From NCBI GenBank assembly GCA_963763085.1, contig CAVXNB010000003.1:682001-746000 (forward strand): a stretch of DNA of 64,000 nucleotides, given 5' to 3'. This DNA is from CAVXNB01 sp963763085. Lineage in GTDB: Bacteria > Actinomycetota > Acidimicrobiia > Acidimicrobiales > Bog-793. Below the pieces are notes generated by a model. The model saw only the letters and a program-made list of their open reading frames with translations, did not search any database and was not told the origin of the DNA. This document shows, one piece after another, positions 17,164-26,467 of the stretch (position 1 is the stretch's first letter; each line of letters starts with the position of its first letter). Both the position numbers and the translations under genes were made by a program.

Positions 17164-18758
17164 CCGACCGTCACCCCCAGGGCCGTCGTCACGGGCGAGC
17201 TGCACGGGGCGGCCTGAGGGCTCGAGGACTCGCAGTAGCCCGTCGGCAGCATCCAGACGTAGACCGGAGTGGTATGTGAAGAGGTCACGCTCACGGCGGG
17301 GTTCGAACCGGTCACCGTCGCCAGGATCTGGAACTGACCGAGGGGAAGCCCCGTCGCAACGGTTCCGGAAGTGCCGTTGAGCGTCATCGTGTCGCCTCCT
17401 CCGGCGTCCACCGCGGTCAGCTTGGTGATGGTCCCGGCGTCGCTCTTCGGCGCTGCCACTGTGAGCGTGAGCGGGTAGACGGGCAACGTGATCGTTACGG
17501 TCGTGTTCGACACGGCCTGGAAGCTCGTCGCGACGTCACTTCCATAGACAGCGTCGCCGTTGGAATCCTGATACGAGGGTTCGCTGTCGGCCTGGTCACC
17601 CGCCCAGGCCGAGTAGTTCGGGTTCGTACCCGTGACCGCCGGCCCGGGATAGAGCAGGGCGGTCTGGGCGCTCGCCGAACTGGAGTTGAAGGCAGTGCTG
17701 CCGTTGCCGATCACACACGTCTCGGCCGCGAGGCTCGAGCACAGCAGGGTCGAGCTCTGCACCGAGATCGGGAGGTAGGGCGCCGGGGCCACGGCCGAGG
17801 TCCCGCCTGCGAAGCTCATCGTTTGGAACTTCACCGTCGTGGTCGCGCCGGGCGCCAGGATGATGTTTGGGTTGGAGACGACGGTCACCGTATTCGGCTG
17901 CACCGAGATACCGGTCCGGGTCGGCTGGCCGGTTGCTGTCGCCGCGTTGGAAAGCTCGTTCGGGTCGACGTAGGGAGACACGGGCGAGACCGTGACGTTG
18001 TACGTCCAGCCGGCGCCGGCGAAGAGGTCGGCGAACACCGCGCAGCCGGTCGAGCCGGTGTTGGCCGATTCCGTGGTGCTCTCGTTGCTCGGGACGGTCT
18101 CCCCGGAGCACTGCGAGCCGGCGCAGGAACCCGTGACCGTGATATTGATCGGCGTCGTGGTCTCGAGCGTGGCGTCGTCGGAGTTGTAGACCGGCACGGC
18201 GATCTCCGCGGCATTGTTGTCGGCGAGATCGGCCAGCGCGGGAGACACGAGCGTCGTCGCGACGACGTGGCCCTGCTGGCCGCCGTTGTGACCCCAGCTC
18301 ACCGTCGCCTTGACCGTCCAGATGCGGCTGGAGAGCTGGCCCGGCGGCGCGATGCAGATCGTTGACGCGGCGCCGGTGCCGGCGACGAGCTCCCAGTCGA
18401 GGGTGACAGTGAACGGGTCCTTCCCCGAGTACTGCGTCGAGGTCGTTACGCCGGCGGTGGGGTTCACCCCGTTGGCCGTCTGGTACTGGGCGGTCTCGAG
18501 CGCCTGGGTGGCGAGGTCGGAGGCCTCGACGCGCAGGTGAAGGGCGTTCGAGCTGCTCTCGGTCGCGATGGCGAGATGCGTGACCGGCACGACGACGAGA
18601 GCGAGCAGCGCAACCGAGACGACCGCTTCGACGATCCCGAAGCCCGCGTCGTCGCCCCTGCGTAAGCGGCTGAGGCGCGACGCGCTGAACCTTGGTCGCA
18701 ATCTTCCGGCGTGCAGACGCCGACCGATGGCCCACTTCTCCCTCGCGCAAAGTGACAT
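17160..18758 (-). CDS. PilV/GspI-like minor pilin (operon 1)
   Basis: A 532-residue prepilin with ATG 18758 after a GGGAG site. A 37-residue Arg-rich leader ends in DAG/FGIVEAVVSVALLALVVVP, with Glu at +5 of the mature protein. A PilV-type region follows (DLATQALETAQYQTANGV), then a long Ser/Thr/Gly-rich beta region with CVIGNGS, paired Cys residues, and a C-terminal Cys loop (CESSS to PCSSP). It is the first gene of the operon, downstream of a TTGACA promoter inside a palindrome. The paralogue at 23771-25842 carries two extra modules that are absent here. Confidence 0.87.
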   Translation of the reverse strand: MSLCAREKWAIGRRLHAGRLRPRFSASRLSRLRRGDDAGFGIVEAVVSVALLALVVVPVTHLAIATESSSNALHLRVEASDLATQALETAQYQTANGVNPTAGVTTSTQYSGKDPFTVTLDWELVAGTGAASTICIAPPGQLSSRIWTVKATVSWGHNGGQQGHVVATTLVSPALADLADNNAAEIAVPVYNSDDATLETTTPINITVTGSCAGSQCSGETVPSNESTTESANTGSTGCAVFADLFAGAGWTYNVTVSPVSPYVDPNELSNAATATGQPTRTGISVQPNTVTVVSNPNIILAPGATTTVKFQTMSFAGGTSAVAPAPYLPISVQSSTLLCSSLAAETCVIGNGSTAFNSSSASAQTALLYPGPAVTGTNPNYSAWAGDQADSEPSYQDSNGDAVYGSDVATSFQAVSNTTVTITLPVYPLTLTVAAPKSDAGTITKLTAVDAGGGDTMTLNGTSGTVATGLPLGQFQILATVTGSNPAVSVTSSHTTPVYVWMLPTGYCESSSPQAAPCSSPVTTALGVTVG

Positions 18759-18801
18759 TTGTATCGCTCCCGGACAACAGCCCTAGCCAGGCAGCGAATA
18801 T

Positions 18802-18852
18802 CCTACACAGTTTCGCGCTCACAGTGTCAACTCAGCCACGCTGAGTTGACAC
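18802..18852 (-). promoter_or_regulatory. Promoter with overlapping perfect palindrome, pil operon 1
   Basis: A perfect 12-bp inverted repeat GTGTCAACTCAG-CCACG-CTGAGTTGACAC spans 18824-18852. On the minus strand its second arm supplies a consensus -35 TTGACA (18830-18825); TGTAGG at 18807-18802 (17-bp spacing) or TAGGAT (19 bp) could be the -10. The palindrome overlapping the -35 suggests a repressor or activator site. It also lies just past the xthA stop, so a terminator role is possible, though no T-tract follows. Confidence 0.6.
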
Positions 18853-18859
18853 ACGGAAG

Positions 18860-19633
18860 TCAAACTAGGAAATCGACCAACACCGGAGCGTGGTCGGACG
18901 GCTGCTTGCCCTTGCGGGCGTTGCGGTCGATCAGAGCAAAGCTGGCCCGATCCGCCAGCACCCGCGTTGCCAGCAGGAGATCGATCCGCATGCCGCGACC
19001 CGAGTGAAAATCGCCTGCACGGTAGTCCCACCACGAGAACAGGCGCGGGGTCTCGGGATAGAGGGACCGGAACACGTCGGTCAGCCCGAAGGCGAGCACG
19101 TCCGTGAGCGCGCTCCGCTCCTCCGGGGTGACGTGCGTGGCTCCGACGAAGAACGCCGGGTCGAAGACGTCGAGATCGGTGGGCGCGACGTTGAAGTCTC
19201 CGCAGACCACGAGCGGCTCGCCCGGGTCGGCCGTCTCGTCCAGCTGCCGGCGCAGGTCGCGCAGGAACTCGAGCTTCGCCTCGAAGAACTCGGTGCCAAC
19301 GGCACGCCCGTTCGGGACGTAGACGCTCATGACCCGCACACCGCCGCACGTCGCCGCGATCAGCCGGCGCTCGGCCGCCTCCTCGCCTCCGCTGAAGCCG
19401 GATGCGACGTCGTCGAGGCCGACCCTGGAGGCGATGGCGACGCCGTTCCAGCGCCCGTCCCCGTGATGGGCCACCTCATAGCCCAGCTTCTGGAACCGGT
19501 CGGATGGGAAGGCGTCGTCGGCCAGCTTGGTCTCCTGAAAGCAGCACACGTCGGGTTCGCTCTGCTGTAGCCATTCCTCGACCCGCTCGAGTCGCGCCCG
19601 CAGCGAGTTGACATTCCAGGTGGCGATTCGCAC
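18860..19633 (-). CDS. xthA: Exodeoxyribonuclease III
   Basis: A 257-residue AP endonuclease/3'-5' exonuclease for base-excision repair. All family motifs are present: NVNSLRARLERV at the N-terminus, FQETKL (metal-binding Glu near residue 34), GDFNVAPTDLDVFDP (catalytic Asp/Asn) and SDHAPV near the C-terminus (Asp-His pair). The start is GTG 19633. It lies with fabZ between the two pil operons, both on the minus strand, and has no evident functional link to pili. Confidence 0.96.
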   Translation of the reverse strand: MRIATWNVNSLRARLERVEEWLQQSEPDVCCFQETKLADDAFPSDRFQKLGYEVAHHGDGRWNGVAIASRVGLDDVASGFSGGEEAAERRLIAATCGGVRVMSVYVPNGRAVGTEFFEAKLEFLRDLRRQLDETADPGEPLVVCGDFNVAPTDLDVFDPAFFVGATHVTPEERSALTDVLAFGLTDVFRSLYPETPRLFSWWDYRAGDFHSGRGMRIDLLLATRVLADRASFALIDRNARKGKQPSDHAPVLVDFLV

Positions 19634-19646
19634 GTGGTTGCTCCGA

Positions 19647-20069
19647 TCAGGATGGGATTGGCGCGAGGACGAAGAGCATGTCCGCCTCGCACGCGACGTG
19701 TCCGCCGACTCGGGCGATCCCGTGCCCCGCCCCGCCGCGCGACGACAACCGGCTGATCGAGACCTCGAGATCCAGCGTGTCGCCCGGCACGACCTGACGG
19801 CGAAAGCGAGCCCGGTCGATGCCGCCGAAGAGCGGCAGGCGGCCCTCGTAGCGCCCGTCGGCGAGAACGACCGCGGCGGCGAGCTGGGCGAGCGACTCGA
19901 CCATGAGGACGCCGGGCAACACCGGGTTGCCCGGGAAGTGGCCGGCGAAGAACTCCTCCTCCCCGGTCAGATGCCACCGGCCGGTCGCCGAGACCGCTGG
20001 GGCGAGCTCGACGATCTCGGAGACGAGAAGAAACGGTGGTCGGTGCGGAATCAGCTCCTCAACGCGCAC
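19647..20069 (-). CDS. fabZ: FabZ-like 3-hydroxyacyl-ACP dehydratase
   Basis: A 140-residue hotdog-fold dehydratase with a GTG start. It shows IPHRPPFLLVSEIVEL, the catalytic His in FFAGHFPGNPVLPGVLMVESLAQ with Glu in the following helix, and FGGIDRARFRRQVVPGDTL. It dehydrates 3-hydroxyacyl-ACP in fatty acid elongation. In actinobacteria FabZ-type proteins are less universal than the HadABC enzymes, so the physiological chain could be a specialised lipid. It lies 13 bp upstream of xthA on the same strand. Confidence 0.92.
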   Translation of the reverse strand: MRVEELIPHRPPFLLVSEIVELAPAVSATGRWHLTGEEEFFAGHFPGNPVLPGVLMVESLAQLAAAVVLADGRYEGRLPLFGGIDRARFRRQVVPGDTLDLEVSISRLSSRGGAGHGIARVGGHVACEADMLFVLAPIPS

Positions 20070-20114
20070 AGTGGGTTCACCGTAGCGCGGGCTGCGGAAG
20101 CGCTCAGGCCTTGT

Positions 20115-22464
20115 TCAGCCGATCGCCGGGCAGGGATTCGAGCCGTTCTGATTGAGAGGTGGGCTGCACAGGACGTAGGTGTCGTTCTGCCAGAGCGAGA
20201 CCCCCTGCGGAAGAAGATTCGGCGGGAGCGCGTACGCCAGCCGCTGGTCGAAGCTGAACTCCTTGTTGTAGCCGTTGGATCCGGAGATGCCGAACGGGCC
20301 TCGGTATTCGCTCAAGTCCGACCCGTTGAAGTTGGCATTGCCGGACTGGGGCGTCGTGTTCCAGTTCTCGACGCCGAAGGAGCCGTTGAGGGCGAAGACA
20401 GCCGCGTCGATGACGACGTTCTGCGGGTTGCACAGCGTCGGCCAGACGGCCTTCGGGTCGTTCGGGTAGGACTTGCCGCCGATCGTGGTTCCGGTATTGG
20501 TGGGGGTCCCGGTGCCGTCGCCGTATCCGTTGGTGCTGCAATTCGGCGGGTTCCCGGTGTTCCCGGAGATGAGGACGTCGTACTGCGCCGACAGCCCGAG
20601 GATGTCGGGGGTCGTCGGATGTCGTGCACGCCGTGAGCGAGGACGGGTCCGTCGCCACGGCCCCGCCACCGTTGTCGGCGCAGGCGTACGTCAGGTCACG
20701 CGTGACCATGATGTTGGCTGCGGACGCCACTGAGAGCTGGCCGTGCAGCTCGCCCTCGATGTAGACGTCACCCTCGAGACACTGGGCGCTGCTGGCGGGT
20801 TGACTGTTCTGATACGGGTTGAAGCAGGGATTCGAGGCCGAGGTCATGCCGTCGGCAACCACCGGAGCCGGGGAACCCGTCGGAAGCACGTAGTTCTGCA
20901 CGTAGATGTCACCGTCGGTCGGCAGCGGGATGCCGGTGATGAACGGGTTGGCCGTCGAGAAGGTGCCTCCGCCCGAGCAGGTGGAGGTCGTGGTCGTCGT
21001 GTTGCTCGAAAGCGGGCTCCAGACGTCCATCGTCGTCGTGCCACCCGAGGTCACGAGCTCGATCATGGTCGGACCGACATACGTGCAGCCCGTCCCGATC
21101 GTGCCCGTCGGTGGGTTGTTCGTCGCGTACTGCTGCAACGCCGTGTTCAGGCTGGGCAGGCTCTGGGCACCGTTCAGTGCCAGTCCGTGGGCAAGGCTGG
21201 GATTGTCGTTCGTTCCGCCGCAGTTGACGGTGTCCACCGTGTAACCAGCCGGAACGTAGTCGCCGACGAGCGACGACGGATACGGCCCGTTGGCACCGGA
21301 GTTGGCAGCCGTGACGAGGACGGACCCCGGCACGTTGTAGAGGTAGGGCACGTCTGAGGGTGCGCCGGAGGTGAGCGACACCGGCGCGCCGTTGAAAGCG
21401 GGCGATCCACAGACGTGAAGCTGGTCATTCGAATAGACGGGCCCGTTGAAGGTCTCACCCGAGAGAAAGTCGTAGGGCGACTCGCACGGCAGCGAGCCGC
21501 CCGACGGTACGGTCAGCTTCGTCGTGGCGGTGGCTGAACCCGTTGCGACAGCCACGCCGCTCTTGTTGGTCTCGAAGGTCACGGAGTTTCCGAAGTACGG
21601 GCCGTAGTACGGATGCGATTTCGAATATGCGGTGAGGCCCGACACCCCGAGGGTCCCCAGAGCGTCGATGAAGTTGTTGGGGCTGTAGGTGTCGTACTGG
21701 CAAAGGTCTTGCCAGAGCGAAGGCGGCGAGCCGCCGGTTGGTGGAACGGTCACGGTAGCGCCCGCGCCGTTCACGTAGCTGTACGAGACGGGGTACTGGG
21801 TCTCGGGAGTAGTTGTCGAGCCGCCACCGCCCGAGAGGGGCGTGGCACTGACGTTCATGGACTGAATCGTGTCCGAGTTCGGATCCAGCACTTCGTAGTT
21901 GGAGTAGTAGGTGTCCTGGATCGGAGACGACGTGCTGAAGCTCGCCTGGGCATAGACGTAGGAGTAGTCGCCGCGGGTGCCCGCCCGGCCGACCACGTTG
22001 AGCACGACGGTGCCTGCCGCGCTCCCCGACTCGAGGAACAGGTTCGTGGCGTTGGGCACGTAGTGGAACGCCTCGGGCGGGTTGGTGCCTCCGAGATCGC
22101 ACGTCGAGGCTTGGCCGGCTCCGCAATAACCCGAGAGAGCGCCGTCGTTGACCGGGTTGTTGGCCGCTGTGTAGGTGTAATAGTTGGAATACGAGTCGAG
22201 GTTGTCGCGGTACCACTGGATCCCGGCTTCGGCTGCGGCGAGCGCGGCGCTCTTGTTCGTCGACTTGTTGAGCAGCGAAGTGTCGCCGATGACCTGGCCC
22301 GCCATGAGGGGAGCCAGGGTCGCGAGAAGGACCAGGAGCACCAGGACGATCACGATCGTCTGGCCGGAGTCGTCCCGGTGCTCGAGCCGTCGCCTGAGCC
22401 GGTCGCACGCTGCACGAAGCGGCCGGGGCCGGACCGGAAGCTGCGTCACGGTCCGCGCCGTCAT
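20115..22464 (-). CDS. PilX-like giant minor pilin (operon 2), one frameshift
   Basis: Paralogue of the 13562-15895 protein, about 782 residues once restored. ATG 22464 overlaps the end of pilW2. The N-terminus has an Arg-rich leader, DSGQTIVIV plus a hydrophobic helix, and AAALAAAEAGIQWYRDNL; Glu+5 is again missing. A 70-residue stretch around the motif NDQLHVCGSP is nearly identical to copy 1. After SSLTACTTS an extra base near 20616 breaks the frame; TTPDILGLSAQYDVLISG continues in the restored frame to NPCPAIG and TGA 20115. Function as for copy 1: candidate tip subunit of a type IV filament. Confidence 0.83.
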
Positions 22465-23774
22465 GGCAGCGTCCCTGTCGAGGTCGCCGACGTCGAAGCC
22501 GAGTAGGTCGAGTTGCCTTGGTACGTCGCGAACACGGAGTAGCTCGCCCCGCGTGAAAGCGCGTTCTGGGACCAGGTTGCCGGTTGCCGGCTCAGAGTCG
22601 AAGGGCCGCCGTAGTTCGTGCAGCTGACCGAAGAATCCGGTCGTGCACACCTGGAGCGTGAACTCGACTTGACCCGTGGCTGCCGGCGGGCGACACCGTC
22701 GCGGTCACGGTGATCGTGTCTGTGCCGTGGCTGGTCGACGTCCCGACGATGCTAATGCGTGGTTGTCGTCGCCACCGGCACCACGATCGGGGATCACCGC
22801 CGACGTCGAGGGCTGGAAGTCACTCGTGCCGGAGAAGGAGGCGGTCACGTCGTAGGTGCCTCCCGCCCCGGGGGTGAACGTGCAGGTCGCGGTACCGGTG
22901 GTCGTGTTCACGTCGACGGGCGCCGTGCAGACGGAAAGCGGGGATCCGCCGTAGGTGATCGACGAAGGTCACGTTGCCGCCGTCGGGAACCGGGCTCACG
23001 GTCGCTGTCAACGTGAGCGGTGAGTTGACCGCGATGGTCCCTGTCGGCGCGACCGTGGTCGCCGAGGTCGGAGCGGGGGCGCCTGCGGCATTCTGCAGGT
23101 AGATCGTCGTTTGGAAGTCACTGGCGTGGACGGCGTGGAACCCGTAGACCGGTTTGTGGGGACCCGCAAGGAAGGAGACATTGGCGCTCACCGCGACGAT
23201 CTCGCTCAACTGGGCGTTCGTCGGGCTCGTCGTCGTCGCAAGGCTGACCGGAGTCGTGCTGTAGTTGTTGTAGGTGTAGGTGAACACGGTCGAGCTGTTC
23301 ACCGCGTCATAAGTGCCGATGCTCGACTTGCGCCCTCCGTCGGGTGTCAACGACATGACGAGGGTGGCGTCCACCTTGGGGTTGGCGGAATTGGTGAAGA
23401 CCGCGTTCAACGTCGCCGTTTGAGTCCCGCTCGAGTTGACGCCGGCGAGAATGCTGGCATTCAAGGTCGTCGCATTCGAGCCCGGCAGGACCACTATCGC
23501 GGCGTGCAGGTACTGCTCCAGGGCCTGTCCGGCCGTCTGGTCCTGCTGGACCCCCAGGATCGTGTCGTGAACGTTCTGGCTCTGCTGGAAGATATTCGTC
23601 ACGAGGAGGAGCGCGACCGGGATGACGACCGACACGATCACGAGGCTGACGAGCGTCTCGACGATGGTCAGTCCGTCTTCTTCACCGCGTCGGGCACGCA
23701 CCAACTCGACTCGACCGCGCGAACGCGTCTCTTCCTGAGCGGAACCTGCGGGCGGCTTCGGGGCGAGCTCTCAT
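22461..23774 (-). CDS. PilW/GspJ-like minor pilin (operon 2), several frameshifts
   Basis: Paralogue of pilW1. ATG 23774 overlaps the pilV2 stop exactly as in operon 1, but an indel follows before RRGEEDGLTIVETLV (cleavage after Gly, Glu at +5), which from 23704 is read from a TTG. The pilin body is intact to DGGNVTF (about 22965). Pieces of the Ig-like region then appear in other frames: TTTGTATCTFTPGAGGTYDVTASF, TITVTATVSPA, GQVEFTLQ, and finally CTNYGGPSTLSRQPATW running to TGA 22461. At least four indels are needed. Either the gene is decaying or this stretch is poorly assembled. Confidence 0.7.
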
Positions 23775-25842
23775 CCGACCGTCACCGCGATGGGAGCCGT
23801 CGAAGGCGTCGTGCAGGGATCGGTGGCAGGAGAATCCGTGGTGACGCAGACACCTGTCGGTAGGACCCAGACGAAGACCGGGCCGGCCCCTCCGGAGGTC
23901 AAAGTGACTGCGTCGTTACTACCACCTGTCCCGGTCGCCTGGATCTCGAACTGACCGAGCGGGAGGCCAGTCCTCGATGTTGAACCAGTGACGACCGGTC
24001 GGGGCCGGAGCGGTGAGGTTCAACGCAAGCGTGTCGCCGCCTCCGGCGTCGGCCGCCGTCAGCCCCGAGACTGTCCCGCGTCGCGTGGCACTCGTGACAT
24101 TGAGGGTCAGCGGGTAGACCGGCAGAGTGAGCGTCCCGTTCGAGGACGGCCCTACGTCCTGGAAGCTCGTGGCGACGTCGGCGCCGTAGTCGCTGTTGTA
24201 ACTCGGCGCGCTGTCGGCTTGGTCGCCGGCCCAGGCGGAGTAGTTCGGCGGGAGGAAGGTGAGGGTCGTCGTCGAGCTAACCGTGGCATTGGCCGAAAGA
24301 GTGACCGTGTTGCCGGAGATGGCGAGCACGGTCGCATTCGACGGCACGCCCGTGCCCGTCACGCCCATTCCCACCGCGACTGCGGGAAAGCCGCCCGAGG
24401 CGACGGTAACCGAGGCATTGCCGCTCGTGGTGGTCACACCGGCTACCTGTGGGTCCGTGACCAGCGGACCCGGGTAGAGGAGCGCGGTCTGCGCCGTGGT
24501 CGAGCTGAAGGAAGCGGTTCCGGTGCCGCTCAGGTTGCCGAGCACACAGGTCTCGGGTGCGATGCTCGAGCACAAGAGCGTGGAGCTCTGAACCGAGATC
24601 GGGAGCACCGGCGCCGGGTTCACCGTGGACGCGAAGGGTGCACTGAACGTGAGCGTCGCTGTTCCGGTCGCGGTCGCGGTTGCGTTCGCCGATAGGGTGA
24701 GCGTGTTGCCTGCAACGCTCGAGACGGTCGTGCCGGGAGTGATGCCTGTGCCCGAGACGTTCGTGCCCGCCGCGATGAGAGGCGAGAATCCCCCCGAAGC
24801 GACGGTAGCTGAAGGGCTACCGATGGTCGTGCTCACGTTTACGACCGCGATTTCGCGTCTGGAAGCCCACGGTCATCGTGGCGCCTGGCGCCAGGATGAG
24901 ATTCGGGTTGGAGACGACGGTCACCTGGTTGGCCAGCGGCTGCACGCTCGTCCAGACCGGCACGGCCGTTGCGGGCGAGTTGTAGAAGAGCTCGTTGGGA
25001 TCGACGTAGGGGGCCGGGGACACGACCGAGACGCTGTAGGTCTCTCCCGCTCCGGCGAACAGATCGGGGAATACGGCGCAACCGCTCGTACCGGTGTTGG
25101 CAGTCTCTGTGGTCGACTCGTTGCCCGGAACGGTCCCGCAACTTCCGGCTCCGAGAACGCAGGAGCCGGTGACGGTGACGGTGACCGGAGTCGTCGTCTC
25201 GAGTGTCGAGTCGTCGGCGTTGTAGACGGGCACCGCGATCTCTGCTGCGTTCGTGTCCGCAAGGTCGGCGATCGTGGGAGACACGAGCGTGGTCGCGACG
25301 ACGTGGCCCTTCTGGCCTCCGAAGTGACCCCAGCTGACGGTCACCTTGACCGTCCAGATCCGGCTGGAGAGCGCGCCCGGCGGTGCGATGCAGATGGTCG
25401 AGGCGGCTCCCGTGCCCGAGACGAGCTCCCAGTCGACGGCAACCGTGAAAGGGTCGCTTCCGGCATGCTGGGTTGTGGTCGTGATGCCCGCGGTCGGGTT
25501 CACACCGTTCGCCGTCTGGTACTGCGCGGTCTCGAGCGCCTGGGTCGCGAGGTCAGCGGCCTCGGCGCGGAGGTGCAGACCGTTCGAGGAGGCCTCCGTC
25601 GTGACGACAAGATGGGTTACCGGAACGACGACGAGTGCCAACAGCGCAACCGAGATGACCGCTTCGATGAGCCCGAAGCCAGCCTCGTCCCGGTGCTGTC
25701 CGGTCAGCGCGACGATTTCGGCCGACGAGCGACAGATGTCTGTGTAGAGACCGGAGAAAACTCGCCATGTCCGTTCGCTTTGCTCGTAGGTTCCAAAATC
25801 GCAGCCAATTCCGAGCAAGGACGGGTTCGCTATTCGCTCCAC
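23771..25842 (-). CDS. PilV/GspI-like minor pilin with two inserted modules (operon 2), two frameshifts
   Basis: Paralogue of pilV1, about 690 residues restored. ATG 25842 is the most upstream start seen, but the leader (50 residues to DEAG/FGLIEAVISV, Glu+5 present) is longer than in copy 1, so the start is uncertain. The body matches pilV1 (QALETAQYQTANGVNPTAG), but two related modules of about 65 residues, each with a VASGGF and GTG core, interrupt the alignment at about 24640-24845 and 24252-24456. Indels near 24857 and 23970 split the frame; the restored C-terminus reads TGLPLGQFEI to AVTVG, TGA 23771. It begins a second pilV-pilW-pilX operon. Confidence 0.75.
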
Positions 25843-25896
25843 CCAGCCCGAGCGACCACATTAGGGCTGAGAATCAACGCTTCCCTCGCGGGACGA

Positions 25897-25924
25897 ACCT
25901 TACATGAGCAGGCGCAGATGTCAA
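25897..25924 (-). promoter_or_regulatory. Promoter of pil operon 2
   Basis: On the minus strand TTGACA (25924-25919) and TAAGGT (25902-25897) are separated by 16 bp, close to the sigma-70-like consensus. This is about 55 bp upstream of the pilV2 ATG. The -35 is the same hexamer as in operon 1, but no palindrome surrounds it here. Confidence 0.5.
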
Positions 25925-25977
25925 GCTGCGGGTGATATGGCCAATCCGGGGCCTATGGCCGAGCCTGCGCATACGTG

Positions 25978-26316
25978 TCAGAACGTCCGGAGAAGAGCGA
26001 GCAGATTTCGGCCCAGCCCTTCAATACTGCGAACGCGGCCCGAAGCGCAGGTCGGCTCGGCTGGCGAGACTGAGTGCTCGGACCAGTATCGCCGGACAAG
26101 GACGCGCCCTCGGATCGCTCCCAGGAAGGTCGCCAGATACAAGGGCTTTCGGCCCATGTGAGCACCGGATCTCCGGGTTGATCCAGGCGGCCGACGGCCC
26201 CGGCGGTTGAGCGTCGCGGCGCGGGCCGGGATCGTCCCAGGCTCGAGGCAGCCATCAGCGCTCGGCAAACCCTCTTGCGGCGCATGAGAGTGACGTCTTA
26301 CAAGCATGTAGTTCAC
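25978..26316 (-). CDS. Doubtful small ORF, possibly non-coding
   Basis: A 112-codon frame from GTG 26316, preceded by GGGGAG and a TATATA box. No family is recognised. Against it: the third-codon positions are not strongly G/C, unlike every secure gene here, and the protein is Arg/Pro-rich with no obvious domain. For it: the promoter-like sequence and direct repeats directly upstream. The 25843-26467 gap (625 bp) otherwise holds no gene I can support. Confidence 0.2.
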   Translation of the reverse strand: MNYMLVRRHSHAPQEGLPSADGCLEPGTIPARAATLNRRGRRPPGSTRRSGAHMGRKPLYLATFLGAIRGRVLVRRYWSEHSVSPAEPTCASGRVRSIEGLGRNLLALLRTF

Positions 26317-26320
26317 TCCC

Positions 26321-26357
26321 CTATATAGACCACTCTCGGTAGTCGAGTGACCACTCT
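26321..26357. promoter_or_regulatory. TATATA box flanked by 9-bp direct repeats
   Basis: GACCACTCT occurs at 26328-26336 and again at 26349-26357, exactly 21 bp apart (two helical turns). It directly abuts CTATATA (26321-26327), an AT-rich element rare in this genome. Read on the minus strand the repeats (AGAGTGGTC) lie upstream of the TATATA box, like an activator site. Which gene it controls is unclear. Confidence 0.4.
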
Positions 26358-26467
26358 TTGTGCTCCGCCATCAGTCTGCGTGGAGCGACACATCGCGTGA
26401 AGTTGGGGCCAACGCCGGCGACGCTGGCGACCACGGCCGCCCTGCGATGAGAGGAGCTATCTCCGAG

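Noticed and set aside
18860..20069. xthA and fabZ as part of the pilus system
   Set aside because: Both are ordinary housekeeping families; their position between the pil operons is best explained by insertion during duplication or by chance.
26100..26300. tRNA gene in the 26-kb gap
   Set aside because: No acceptor-stem pairing or GGTTC-A-A T-loop pattern could be found on either strand.
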